32,561 bases of DNA from Porticoccaceae bacterium (GCA_023229065.1 JALNZZ010000006.1:1-32561), one strand, 5' to 3'; shown: positions 8,216 through 15,789, numbered from the stretch's first letter. Numbers and translations are program-made. The notes: a model not told the origin generated them from the letters alone.

Positions 8216-8530
8216 ATGAAAATTGCACTGGTTACTCTTACCTCGCTTGTTTTTGCTGCTTCTGCTTTCGCTGCAGACAGTGGTGAAGATCACCGTGCGA
8301 AATTTAAGGAGTTGGACACGGACAGCAGCATGACCTTGAGCCAGGAGGAGTTGGAGGCTGCGGGTGATTCACAAAAATTTTCCCAGTATGACCTGGACGG
8401 TAACGGCGAAGTGACTCAGGAAGAGTTCCTCTCTGTCAAAGGTGCCAAAGACCGTAGAGACAGGGGAGAAACCAGCCGTGACACGGGTTGGGGCAGCGGC
8501 TCTGACACTGGTACCGGCACTGGTCAATAA
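8216..8530 (+). CDS. Secreted EF-hand calcium-binding protein
   Basis: This 104-residue protein starts with a clear signal peptide (residues 1-20, cut after AFAA), so it should be periplasmic or secreted. Two canonical EF-hand loops follow: residues 34-45 (DTDSSMTLSQEE) and 59-70 (DLDGNGEVTQEE), each with oxygen ligands at loop positions 1, 3, 5, 7, 9 and 12. The C-terminal tail is low-complexity, rich in Gly, Ser, Thr and Asp (GSGSDTGTGTG). Calcium binding is a safe inference, but the physiological role is unknown. It precedes csbD by 36 bp and has a strong GGAGG ribosome binding site that a leader hairpin may occlude. Confidence 0.88.
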   Translation: MKIALVTLTSLVFAASAFAADSGEDHRAKFKELDTDSSMTLSQEELEAAGDSQKFSQYDLDGNGEVTQEEFLSVKGAKDRRDRGETSRDTGWGSGSDTGTGTGQ

Positions 8531-8566
8531 GGCTAATCAGTCGACTACGCGACACTGGAGGTCTTT

Positions 8567-8764
8567 ATGAATCAGGACATTATCTCCGGCAAATGGAAGC
8601 AGGTTGCCGGTCAGGCGAAACGTACCTGGGGCAAACTGACAGATGATGATTTCGATGTTGCCGAGGGCAATCGCGATTATCTGGTCGGCCGCATTCAGGA
8701 GCGATATGGCATTGCCAAGGACGAAGCCGAGCGGCAGGTCAAAGACTTTGAAAGGAAGCTTTAG
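8567..8764 (+). CDS. CsbD family stress-response protein
   Basis: This 65-residue protein is a CsbD/YjbJ family member, recognisable from the N-terminal pattern MNQDIISGKWKQVAGQAK, the W-G-K-L-T-D-D-D segment and the family's end (the GIAKDEAERQV region). CsbD-like proteins are small, highly soluble, charged proteins induced by general or envelope stress; their molecular function is not known. The start has a strong GGAGG ribosome binding site. The gene lies between the EF-hand gene and the CsrB-like RNA. Its last codons include the palindrome TCAAAGACTTTGA (8739-8751), which may simply be coding but lies in the region where a promoter for the RNA would be expected. Confidence 0.93.
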   Translation: MNQDIISGKWKQVAGQAKRTWGKLTDDDFDVAEGNRDYLVGRIQERYGIAKDEAERQVKDFERKL

Positions 8765-8778
8765 GGACGCTTTGAGAT

Positions 8779-9120
8779 AAGGATGCTCTAGTTGGGGAAA
8801 GGATGCCCTGTAAGGCAAGGAGGTCTGCAGGAGAGGAAAAGGAAGATAAAAAGGGATTTTTAATAAGGAAGGGAAGCATTTAAAGGGATATGCCAAGAGA
8901 AGGAAGTGCCGAGATAAAGGGATGTTCTAAAAGTGCGGTAGTAGCCCCGGGTGGCGGGCTGCTGACAGCGGAGATGACCCGCTCCACAACTGTCAGTGAC
9001 CTCAGACATCCTGCCGCAGCCATCAGGAAAAGGGAAATCCCGATGGTGGGCTCTTTACACAGGGACTGCGTGTCGAGACAGGAAGCAACAGCAGGTGTCG
9101 GGAGTGACACCACTTTTTTA
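8779..9120 (+). ncRNA. Candidate CsrB-type small RNA with about 20 GGA motifs
   Basis: The stretch after csbD has no convincing protein gene, but it contains GGA 19 times on the plus strand between 8781 and 9103, against about five expected by chance. Thirteen lie in 8781-8922 (for example at 8781, 8801, 8819, 8835, 8867, 8902 and 8920). Many have the form A-A-G-G-A or C-A-G-G-A, the CsrA/RsmA binding core. The element GAGATAAGGATGCTCT (8774-8789) recurs as GAGATAAAGGGATGTTCT (8911-8928). Several hairpins can form: AGCCC/GGGCT (8943-8960), TGAC/GTCA enclosing AGCGG/CCGCT (8963-8995), CCATC/GATGG (9020-9046), and ACAC/GTGT with GGGA in the loop (9057-9073). The last hairpin is an intrinsic terminator with GGGA in its loop. 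The 5' end is approximate because no promoter could be fixed; the RNA might instead be processed from the csbD transcript. The size (about 340 nt) resembles E. coli CsrB. Sequestration of a CsrA homologue is the inferred role. Confidence 0.65.
9094..9119 (+). terminator. Intrinsic terminator ending the CsrB-like RNA
   Basis: GGTGTC (9094-9099) pairs with GACACC (9106-9111) around the loop GGGAGT. It is followed after two bases by six T residues (9114-9119), the standard form of a Rho-independent terminator on the plus strand. Since no protein gene ends here, its presence argues that a non-coding transcript ends at about 9119. Confidence 0.8.
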
Positions 9121-9319
9121 GCCTCGCTGTGATGAATAGCCGGCGTTGAGTCTGCAAGCCCAAGACTGTTGCAGGCCTGGTTGTTGCCGGGTTGGGACTG
9201 TCATAAAGCCTGAGGGAACCCAAGCAGGAGCGAGGTGAAAAGTGAGCTGTGCCGGGCGGGAATATGGAATTGAGTGATTGAGCCCAAAGGACTGAAAAAA
9301 TGCCTGGCAGCGACGACCG

Positions 9320-9375
9320 ATGAATCCCCACACCCCAACGGGGTGTGGGGATTCATGCGTTATTGCGACATAACG
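9320..9375. repeat. Long perfect inverted repeat plus a second adjacent hairpin
   Basis: Bases 9320-9336 (starting ATGAATCCCC) are the perfect reverse complement of 9340-9356, leaving only a three-base loop AAC. This gives a 17-bp uninterrupted stem with a GC-rich core. One base later a second inverted repeat follows: CGTTAT (9358-9363) and ATAACG (9370-9375). Neither is followed by a T-run on either strand, so it is not a standard intrinsic terminator. The remainder of the surrounding gap (9121-9576) contains no open frame with gene-like features. I see nothing else there except a few more GGA triplets. Confidence 0.7.
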
Positions 9376-9576
9376 AAATAAAAAGTTGGGAAATAGGAGT
9401 GGATCGCCCACTTTCCAGTGTCGCGGCAAGGAGGGGCATTCTTTATCGCTGCGTTCACCTGTAAAATGACTCTTTGGCTTGGTATCTGTTTTTGCGGCTG
9501 GCGCTGATAATGCCACGAGACAAGCTCTCGGCGCCAAAACCCTTGCCGCTCTTTCTTTCCGTTACAGGAGCACACG

Positions 9577-9846
9577 ATGGAAACCGATCAGTTGCGCCAA
9601 CAGCTCGCTGAGCTGCACAAGGAGCTTGAAAAGGCCGCTCACGAAGACCGCTACGCTGAGGACATGCTGACGACAGTTATGACTGACATTGTGCGAGTCG
9701 CGTCGGGAGATGAGCCGGAACTCGAGGAGGGCGACAATCTGCGCGACCGGCTCGAGAAGCAGGCGTCTGACTTTGAGGTTCGCCACCCTAAAACCGCGGG
9801 GATCATGCGCGAGGTCACCGAAATTCTTGCCAAGTTGGGCTTTTAA
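9577..9846 (+). CDS. DUF4404 family protein
   Basis: This 89-residue protein matches the DUF4404 pattern: an N-terminal helix beginning METDQLRQQLAELHKELE, a middle acidic segment with LRDRLEKQASDFEVRHPK, and an end like MREVTEILAKLGF. It is predicted to be fully helical and cytoplasmic, with no known function. A good AGGAG ribosome binding site precedes the ATG. The next gene starts 3 bp after its stop, so the two are probably translated from one message. Relatives are common in gammaproteobacteria. Confidence 0.83.
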   Translation: METDQLRQQLAELHKELEKAAHEDRYAEDMLTTVMTDIVRVASGDEPELEEGDNLRDRLEKQASDFEVRHPKTAGIMREVTEILAKLGF

Positions 9847-9849
9847 TCT

Positions 9850-10263
9850 ATGCGTCTTATAGCGTTTGGTGCGGTGGTTCGCATCCTGATGATTACTGCG
9901 GTGGTGGGAATGCTCGGTGGTTGTGGCGCGGGCTTGTCTTTTTCTTCTGGCACACAGGCTGAGGCAACTGTTGGCTGGTATTGCGTGGACAATGCAGAAA
10001 CAGGCATTAAAGATTGTGAAAAGCGTCTGTTGCGCAATGGTGTGCCGGTCAATGACGTGGTGTATGAGCGCTTGGGTGCTGTACAGCCGTCTGCCAGCGA
10101 GTCGGCTTTGCAGGGAGAAAACTCTCCCCTTACTGTAATCAATGCTCTGGATGATGGTGGCGGTCTGCAGGTGGAGAATCAGGGACCTGCTCCCAGAGAG
10201 GTGCGTGCCTATGTCGATCGTTCGGGCAAGGGCGGCGATAGTGTGCAAAGCGGCGATCTGTAA
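9850..10263 (+). CDS. Hypothetical lipoprotein
   Basis: I do not recognise this 137-residue protein. It begins with a hydrophobic segment ending in the lipobox LGGC (Cys25), so it is likely processed by signal peptidase II. The residue after the cysteine is Gly rather than Asp, so sorting to the outer membrane is expected. The mature part contains two further cysteines (WYCVDN, IKDCEKR), which could form a disulfide. A polar, probably disordered C-terminal tail follows. It is placed 3 bp after the DUF4404 gene without an obvious ribosome binding site, suggesting coupled translation. Function unknown. Confidence 0.72.
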   Translation: MRLIAFGAVVRILMITAVVGMLGGCGAGLSFSSGTQAEATVGWYCVDNAETGIKDCEKRLLRNGVPVNDVVYERLGAVQPSASESALQGENSPLTVINALDDGGGLQVENQGPAPREVRAYVDRSGKGGDSVQSGDL

Positions 10264-10314
10264 CCGCTAGTCACCGTGCAGGTGACATCGGTCTGGCACT
10301 CAGGACAAGTTCAG

Positions 10315-10926
10315 TCAGGCTTGCTCGCCCAAGCGGTGGAAGACCAGCAGCTGGTTGTTGGCGGGCATGGCGTTATCTTCCGCCAGCACCAAGCCGTGCT
10401 CCGCAGCGGCGGTGGTGATGGCCTCGATGTCGCGAATCCCTTGGTGGGGCGCATGACTTTTGAGGTACTTGTCGAAAGCGGCATTACTGGGGGAAGTGAA
10501 CTCTCCACCGTATTTGAAGGGGCCGTACAGAGCCAGAACTACTGCTCCCGCACCCTCTGCGGTGTAGCGGCCGATACCGGTGAGCATCGCCAGCACTCCG
10601 TGCCACGGCATGATATGACAGGTATTAGCACTGAAAAAGCCGTCGTAGGGGCCTGCTGGCCAGTCATTTTCCAGTACATCCAGCGTCAGAGGTCGAAGCA
10701 GATTGGCAGCAGATGTGTCATCTATCCAGGCATTGATACCGGGGTGATTAGCATCGAGGTCGCTGGTCTGCCACTGTAAGTGGGGCAGACGCGGGGCGAA
10801 ATAGGCGGCGTGTTGACCTGTGCCGCTGCCAATCTCCAACACCTTGCGGGTATCGGCAAAGACCCGGTCGAGAATGGTGAGAATCGGCTGCTTGTTGTTC
10901 TCGCAGGCTTGGGAAAAAGGCTTCAT
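10315..10926 (-). CDS. DUF938 family SAM-dependent methyltransferase
   Basis: This 203-residue protein is a class I methyltransferase of the DUF938 family. The N-terminal SQACENNKQPIL motif is characteristic of the family. The glycine-rich SAM-binding loop VLEIGSGTGQHAAYFA is at about residues 29-44, followed by the acidic SDLD turn and the HIMPWHGV segment. The substrate is unknown. It starts 7 bp after the stop of yaaA on the same strand, so the two are likely one operon with yaaA first. It converges on the lipoprotein gene with about 50 bp between; that gap contains GTCACC/GGTGAC (10270-10286), a short hairpin without a T-run. Confidence 0.88.
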   Translation of the reverse strand: MKPFSQACENNKQPILTILDRVFADTRKVLEIGSGTGQHAAYFAPRLPHLQWQTSDLDANHPGINAWIDDTSAANLLRPLTLDVLENDWPAGPYDGFFSANTCHIMPWHGVLAMLTGIGRYTAEGAGAVVLALYGPFKYGGEFTSPSNAAFDKYLKSHAPHQGIRDIEAITTAAAEHGLVLAEDNAMPANNQLLVFHRLGEQA

Positions 10927-10933
10927 GCACTGT

Positions 10934-11719
10934 TCACGCGTCTTTAAGTGGTTCGTCCCTCAAGAATACCCATTCACGCGCTGTTGAAGAAGCGGCGTTA
11001 TAGCGGTAGCCGCCATCTTCGAAGTTCTTGATGGCTTCCGGGTCGACGAGGCGGTTGCGGATGATGTGGCGGGCCATCATGCCTCGCGCCTTCTTGGCAT
11101 AGAAGCTGATGATCTTGTACTGATCACCTTTGCGATCCTTGAAGATCGGGGTAATCACTTCTGCCCGCAGGGCTTTGGGTACGACAGCCTTGAAATATTC
11201 ATTGGAGGCCAGGTTGATCAGTACTGGGTGCTTGTCGCCAGCCAGCTCGGCGTTGAGAGCCTCGGTGAGGCGTTCCCCCCAGAATTGGTAAAGGTCCTTG
11301 CCTCTACTGTTAGCAAAGCGCGTGCCCATCTCCAGGCGATAGGGCTGCATCAGATCGAGGGGCCTGAGCAGGCCATAGAGCCCGGAGAGGATCCGCAAGT
11401 GTTTCTGGGCCCATTTGAGGTCTGCGGTGGTGAGGGTTTCCGCTTCGAGGCCGGTGTAGACATCGCCCTTGAAGGCCAGCAGGGCCTGGCGAGCATTGTC
11501 GGGAGTAAAGGGTCGTTGCCAGTCCTGGTAGCGGCCGTAATTGAGGGTGCCGAGTTTGTCGCTGATACTCATCAGCGAGGAAATGTCGGGAGGAGCTAGG
11601 TGGCGCAACTCGTCTATCAGCAGTGCCGCATCGTCAAGAAAGGCCGGCTGGCTGTGGTCGCGGATCTTGACGGGAGTGTCGTAGTCGAGAGTCTTGGCGG
11701 GAGAAATAACGATCAACAT
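10934..11719 (-). CDS. yaaA: Peroxide stress protein YaaA
   Basis: This 261-residue protein is YaaA (DUF328/UPF0246), a cytoplasmic DNA-binding protein that, in E. coli, lowers free intracellular iron during hydrogen peroxide stress. It has the start MLIVISPAKTLDYDTP, the LSGLYGLLRPLDLMQPYRLEMG block, the central NLASNEYFKAV and the lysine-rich end of the fold (SFYAKKARG). The length equals the family norm of about 257. It is the first gene of an operon with the DUF938 methyltransferase and is divergent from a SIMPL-domain gene. Confidence 0.95.
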   Translation of the reverse strand: MLIVISPAKTLDYDTPVKIRDHSQPAFLDDAALLIDELRHLAPPDISSLMSISDKLGTLNYGRYQDWQRPFTPDNARQALLAFKGDVYTGLEAETLTTADLKWAQKHLRILSGLYGLLRPLDLMQPYRLEMGTRFANSRGKDLYQFWGERLTEALNAELAGDKHPVLINLASNEYFKAVVPKALRAEVITPIFKDRKGDQYKIISFYAKKARGMMARHIIRNRLVDPEAIKNFEDGGYRYNAASSTAREWVFLRDEPLKDA

Positions 11720-11852
11720 GGTCTCGGGTCAGTCAGAGTGATAGGCCAACCATATCATGAGATAACCCACAGGGGTGGCATGGACCGGCAGGTTGACGGA
11801 TTGATTACTGAGAGCCATGCTTTGCGAACGGGATTGTGGAGGAGTATCCACC

Positions 11853-12578
11853 GTGCAGGAAAGGTCCACTTCGGTTGCCAGCGCTCTGGTCCTCGGTATT
11901 TTCATGCTTGCCGGTCTGGCTGCCCTCGGTTATTTGCTGGGCAAGGCCGCTATCGATTTTCGTCAAATGGAGCGCACTGTCACAGTCAAGGGGCTGGCAG
12001 AGCGGGAGTACCCTGCGGATGTCGTGATCTGGCCGCTGCAGTTCACTGAGGCCAGCAATGATCTCGGTGCCCTTTATACACGCCTCGATGACAACACGGG
12101 CAAAATTCGTGCTTTTCTGCGAGCAAATAGTGTCCAGCCAGCCGAGATCAGTGTTTCGCCCCCGGCGATTGTGGACAAGTCAGCCCAACCCTATAGCAGT
12201 GGTGGTGGCAATGAGTTTCGTTACACGGCCACACAGACGGTGACGGTGTATTCCACCCAGGTGGAGAATGTTCGCGGTCTGATGAATGAGTTGGGGGAGC
12301 TGGGCCGCGAGGGTATCGTGTTTACGGGCAACGATTATATGGCGCGTACTGAATATCTATTCAATCGCCTCAACGATATCAAGCCGGAGATGATCGAGGA
12401 AGCTACCACCAAGGCGCGGGAAGTGGCAGAAAAGTTCGCTGCCGATTCCAATAGCCAGCTGGGTAAGATCAAGACAGCCTCCCAGGGCCAGTTCACCATC
12501 AATGATCGGGACAGCAACAACCCGCACATCAAGAATGTACGGGTTGTTTCCACAGTGGAATACTATCTGTCAGACTGA
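11853..12578 (+). CDS. SIMPL domain (DUF541) membrane-anchored protein
   Basis: This 241-residue protein has an N-terminal membrane segment (about residues 9-29, LVLGIFMLAGLAALGYLLG) followed by a periplasmic SIMPL/DUF541 domain. The latter is recognisable from TVTVKGLAEREYPADVVIW and the later EEATTKAREVAEKFAADSNSQLGKI block. E. coli relatives (YggE) are linked to oxidative stress, but the reaction, if any, is unknown. I prefer the GTG at 11853 because GGAGGAG lies about 9 bp upstream. An ATG at 11817 lies upstream of this ribosome binding site and would add twelve residues without family resemblance. Its end converges on the GNAT-nitrilase gene with 47 bp between. Confidence 0.87.
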   Translation: MQERSTSVASALVLGIFMLAGLAALGYLLGKAAIDFRQMERTVTVKGLAEREYPADVVIWPLQFTEASNDLGALYTRLDDNTGKIRAFLRANSVQPAEISVSPPAIVDKSAQPYSSGGGNEFRYTATQTVTVYSTQVENVRGLMNELGELGREGIVFTGNDYMARTEYLFNRLNDIKPEMIEEATTKAREVAEKFAADSNSQLGKIKTASQGQFTINDRDSNNPHIKNVRVVSTVEYYLSD

Positions 12579-12592
12579 ACCCGGCTGCCAGA

Positions 12593-12622
12593 TTGAGGCC
12601 TGGGGCTGATGCTCAGCCTCAA
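12593..12622. terminator. Bidirectional hairpin between convergent genes, no U-tract
   Basis: TTGAGGC (12593-12599) pairs with GCCTCAA (12616-12622), and a further GGGC/GCTC stem forms inside, giving a nearly continuous hairpin. It fills the gap between the ends of the SIMPL gene (plus) and the GNAT-nitrilase gene (minus). No T-run follows on either strand, so termination here is suggested by position and fold only. Confidence 0.4.
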
Positions 12623-12625
12623 ATA

Positions 12626-14209
12626 TCACCCCTCCGGTTTCCTGCCCATCCAGGTTACCTTGTAGAGATCGCGGCGGCGGTCGAGGTAGTTGCGCACCGA
12701 GCCTTCATTCTGTAGCTGGTTGAGCTTTTGCAGATCGAGATCGACAATCAGAGTCATCTCGGTGTTGGGGGTGGTTTCCGCTACGATGGCGTCGTGGGGA
12801 AAAGCGAAATCCGAAGGCGAAAACACGGCTGTCTGGGCGTACTGGATATCTACGTTGTCCACTTTGGGCAGGTTGCCGGTGCTGCCCGCCATCACCACAT
12901 AGCACTCGTTCTCGATAGCTCTTGCCTGGGAGCAGCGGCGCACTCGCAGGTAGCCGTTTTTGGTATCGGTCCAGAAGGGTACAAAAAGAATTTTGACATC
13001 TTCCTCCGACAGCAACCGCGCCAGCTCGGGAAACTCCACGTCATAGCAGATCAGGATGCCGATGCGGCCGAAGTCGGTGTCGAAGGCCTGCAAGGTATCG
13101 CCGCCCTGCATGATCCAGTCTTTCTTTTCGACAGGGGTGGGGTGAATCTTGTATTGGCCATCCACTGTGCCGTCGCGACGGCACAGGTAGCTGACGTTGT
13201 AGAGTTCGTCGTTTTCAACGATGGGCATGGAGCCGGCAATAATGTTGATGTTGTAGCTCACTGCCAGGCGCGAGATTTCACTGAGGATCTGCTCGGTGAA
13301 AGCGGCCAGGCCCCACACCGCGTCGACTGAGTTGGCATGAGGCTCCAGCCCCATCAGCGGCGCATTGAAGAACTCGGGAAACAGTGCCACGTCGCACTGA
13401 TAGTCAGCGAGGGCGTCGACAAAGTACTCGACCTGTTGGAGCAGCTCGGCAACATCCTGAAAATAGCGCATCTGCCACTGTACACAGCCCACCCGAGCGG
13501 TACGCTTGCGGGCGCCGATCAGTTTCGGCTCGCTGGGGTTGTAGTAGATGTTGTGCCACTGGAGAAGGGTGGCATAGCCTCGCGACTCCCGGTCCTCGGG
13601 TAGATAGGCGGTCAGTACCCGGCGCACCTCAAAGTCGTTGGAGAGCTGGAAGCTCAGGGTGGGGTCGTAGATGTCCTTGTTTTTGACCTTCTCGATGTAT
13701 TCGTAGGGCGACATCTCACCGGCATACTGCTGGTAGTAGGGGATGCGACCGCCAGCGATGATGGACTTCAGGTTCAGGTTGCGGCACAACTCTTTGCGCG
13801 CTTCGTACAGGCGGCGCCCCAAGCGCAGGTCGCGGTAGTCTGGATGAACAAAGACATCCACGCCGTACAGCACATCGCCATTGGGATCATGGGTGGTGAG
13901 GTAGGCATCGCCGGTGATTTCCTCGTAGGTGTGCTGATCACCGAACTTGGCATAGTCCACGATGACTGAGAAGGCAGCGGCTACCACTCGGCCGTTGTCT
14001 TCAATGCAGATTTGCCCCTCGGGGAAGGTCGACAGCTGGGTAAAGTATTTCTTGCGACTCCATGCGCCCCCCAGGTTGGAGTAGACGGTGTCCATTACTG
14101 CCTTGATGTCGGCGAAGTCCTCGGGCAGCAGGTGGCGCAGCTTGATGTGGCGCTCGACATTGTGGTCGCTATTGCTGTCGGCAAGCTCGTCGTTGTTGAT
14201 GGTGTCCAT
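12626..14209 (-). CDS. Bifunctional GNAT acetyltransferase-nitrilase/amidohydrolase fusion
   Basis: This 527-residue protein joins two enzyme domains. Residues about 20-225 form a GNAT N-acetyltransferase fold (YGVDVFVHPDYRDLRLGRRLYEARKE carries the acetyl-CoA binding turn, with LRLGRRLYEAR at about 128-138). Residues about 238-520 form a carbon-nitrogen hydrolase domain with the catalytic triad Glu279 (FPEF), Lys354 (GQYKIHP) and Cys388 (LICYDVEFPE). The nitrilase superfamily has a recognised branch with this N-terminal GNAT fusion, whose substrate is unknown; an amide or an N-acylated amine metabolite is plausible. All three catalytic residues are present, so activity is expected. It is transcribed alone, divergently from the MgtC/DUF4010 gene. 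Confidence 0.92.
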   Translation of the reverse strand: MDTINNDELADSNSDHNVERHIKLRHLLPEDFADIKAVMDTVYSNLGGAWSRKKYFTQLSTFPEGQICIEDNGRVVAAAFSVIVDYAKFGDQHTYEEITGDAYLTTHDPNGDVLYGVDVFVHPDYRDLRLGRRLYEARKELCRNLNLKSIIAGGRIPYYQQYAGEMSPYEYIEKVKNKDIYDPTLSFQLSNDFEVRRVLTAYLPEDRESRGYATLLQWHNIYYNPSEPKLIGARKRTARVGCVQWQMRYFQDVAELLQQVEYFVDALADYQCDVALFPEFFNAPLMGLEPHANSVDAVWGLAAFTEQILSEISRLAVSYNINIIAGSMPIVENDELYNVSYLCRRDGTVDGQYKIHPTPVEKKDWIMQGGDTLQAFDTDFGRIGILICYDVEFPELARLLSEEDVKILFVPFWTDTKNGYLRVRRCSQARAIENECYVVMAGSTGNLPKVDNVDIQYAQTAVFSPSDFAFPHDAIVAETTPNTEMTLIVDLDLQKLNQLQNEGSVRNYLDRRRDLYKVTWMGRKPEG

Positions 14210-14441
14210 GGATGGGGCCCAATGCTGAGATCGGTTTTTATCATACCGCTCACTATCGGCTGTGGCGACCCTGCCGGCAACGTGCAGCTCCTTTTACTGT
14301 TGAACCGGTGGCGGCATATTACTGCTTGCTGTTTTCGTAAAGCCGCATTCCTGCTGCCATTGAGACATTCTCTCCCGCGTTCAAGCCAGCAAGTAGGAGA
14401 TTGGGCATAATATAGCCCTCAAATGCTGAAGCTATCTGCTC

Positions 14442-15728
14442 ATGGATACTGAATACAGCCTATTGCTGGAACACTTTGCCAACCTGGGGATTGCCATTGC
14501 CCTGGGTCTGCTGGTGGGCAGCCAGCGGGGGTGGCACGAGCGCAGCCAGAAGAAAGGCTCGCGGGTGGCAGGCATCCGTACCTATACGCTGATTGCTTTG
14601 CTCGGATCCCTGGTGGCAGCAGGGGTGAGTACCTTGCCTTTATTCCAGGCCTGGCTGCTGTGTGGACTGGCATTTTTGCCGGTGGCGACATTGCTTATTG
14701 TCGGCTTTTACCAGTCCGCCAAGACCGATGGCAATGTCAGCATTACCAGTGAGCTGGCGGCCATGATGGTTTACTGGCTCGGGGTCTTGCCGGCCTTCGA
14801 CCTCGCCCTGCCGGCGGCAGCCAGCGCAGTGGTCATCGCGTTACTGTTGCACCTGCGGGAAACACTGCACAGTCTATTGACCGCGCTCGACCACGCTGAA
14901 CTGCTCGGAACCTTGCAATTTTTGCTGGCCTCGGTGGTGCTGTTGCCGTTGCTTCCCGATCAGGGCTTCGGCCCCTGGGGTGCTATCAACCCCTATCAGT
15001 TGTGGTGGATGGTGGTGCTGATCTCGGGATTGTCGCTGGTTGGCTATTTCGCCATGCGTCTCGTCGGGCAGCGCAAGGGGGTGCTGGTGACTTCGCTGAC
15101 GGGTGGGCTGGTATCGTCCACGGCGGTGACCCTCAGTCTATCTCGCCTGCAGGGAGAGGTGCGCGACCCGGCCATCCTGGCCGCCGGGATTTTGCTGGCA
15201 GCAGCTACCATGTTTGCCCGCATCGTTGTGGTAATGGCAGTGCTCAAGGTCGAGCTGGTGCCGGCTTTGCTGGCGCCAATGATGGCAGGACTGGCAGTAT
15301 TGCTGGCGGCGGCATGGTATCAGTGGCGCCAGGCTGGCGGGGGAGGACAAGAAACCGCGCTGCAGGTACACAACCCTTTCCAACTGGTTCCCGCGCTGCA
15401 GTTTGCTGGTCTGTTGGCCGTAGTGATGTTTGCCTCTGAGGCACTACTGCACTGGTTTGGCCAGGGCGGACTCTATGTCCTCTCGGTGCTCACTGGAGTC
15501 GCAGATGTGGATGCCATCGTATTGTCCCTGGGGCCCAAAGGGGGCACTGAGCTGGCCGCAGGCGTGGTCGTGCTGTGCATCGCCCTGGCGGCGGCCACCA
15601 ACACCCTGATGAAGGGAGTCTACTGTCGTGCCATCGGGGGGGCCGACCTGGGCTGGCGCGTACTCCTTCCGGCTCTGCTCGGTACTTTGGCCGTGATTGG
15701 AACGGCTCTGGTGCCGGTAATGCTCTGA
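14442..15728 (+). CDS. MgtC/SapB and DUF4010 family membrane protein
   Basis: This 428-residue integral membrane protein has an N-terminal MgtC/SapB region (LGLLVGSQRGWHERS and the following VAGIRTYTLIALLGSL, about residues 19-55) and a C-terminal DUF4010 half (about 190-415, including TSLTGGLVSSTAVTLSLS). About a dozen hydrophobic helices are evident. MgtC-like proteins affect magnesium homeostasis or membrane potential in other bacteria, but the role of the longer DUF4010 type is not established. The region before the start holds CATAAT at 14406-14411, a possible -10 element lying inside a GGGC/GCCC repeat. Confidence 0.85.
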   Translation: MDTEYSLLLEHFANLGIAIALGLLVGSQRGWHERSQKKGSRVAGIRTYTLIALLGSLVAAGVSTLPLFQAWLLCGLAFLPVATLLIVGFYQSAKTDGNVSITSELAAMMVYWLGVLPAFDLALPAAASAVVIALLLHLRETLHSLLTALDHAELLGTLQFLLASVVLLPLLPDQGFGPWGAINPYQLWWMVVLISGLSLVGYFAMRLVGQRKGVLVTSLTGGLVSSTAVTLSLSRLQGEVRDPAILAAGILLAAATMFARIVVVMAVLKVELVPALLAPMMAGLAVLLAAAWYQWRQAGGGGQETALQVHNPFQLVPALQFAGLLAVVMFASEALLHWFGQGGLYVLSVLTGVADVDAIVLSLGPKGGTELAAGVVVLCIALAAATNTLMKGVYCRAIGGADLGWRVLLPALLGTLAVIGTALVPVML

Positions 15729-15789
15729 TGTGTTCAATTTGTGTGTTTTTCCACTTCAGAGATGAGTTGGTTAAAGAACAGCCAGCCTG

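Noticed and set aside
8801..8830. GacA-type upstream activating box (TGTAAG near 8810)
   Set aside because: TGTAAG is present but the matching CTTACA at the required spacing is absent, and it lies inside the proposed RNA rather than upstream.
9040..9112. Signal recognition particle RNA or another housekeeping RNA
   Set aside because: GGAAGCA and GTCGGG strings resemble parts of 4.5S RNA, but the order, the conserved tetraloop and the surrounding pairing do not match. RNase P RNA, 6S RNA and tmRNA landmarks are also missing.
8890..9132. An 80-codon open frame inside the CsrB-like RNA
   Set aside because: It has no ribosome binding site of note and no family resemblance, and it runs through the intrinsic terminator. 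The GGA pattern explains the region better.
9320..9356. Standard Rho-independent terminator
   Set aside because: The stem is perfect but no T-run follows on either strand, so it was recorded as an inverted repeat of unknown role.
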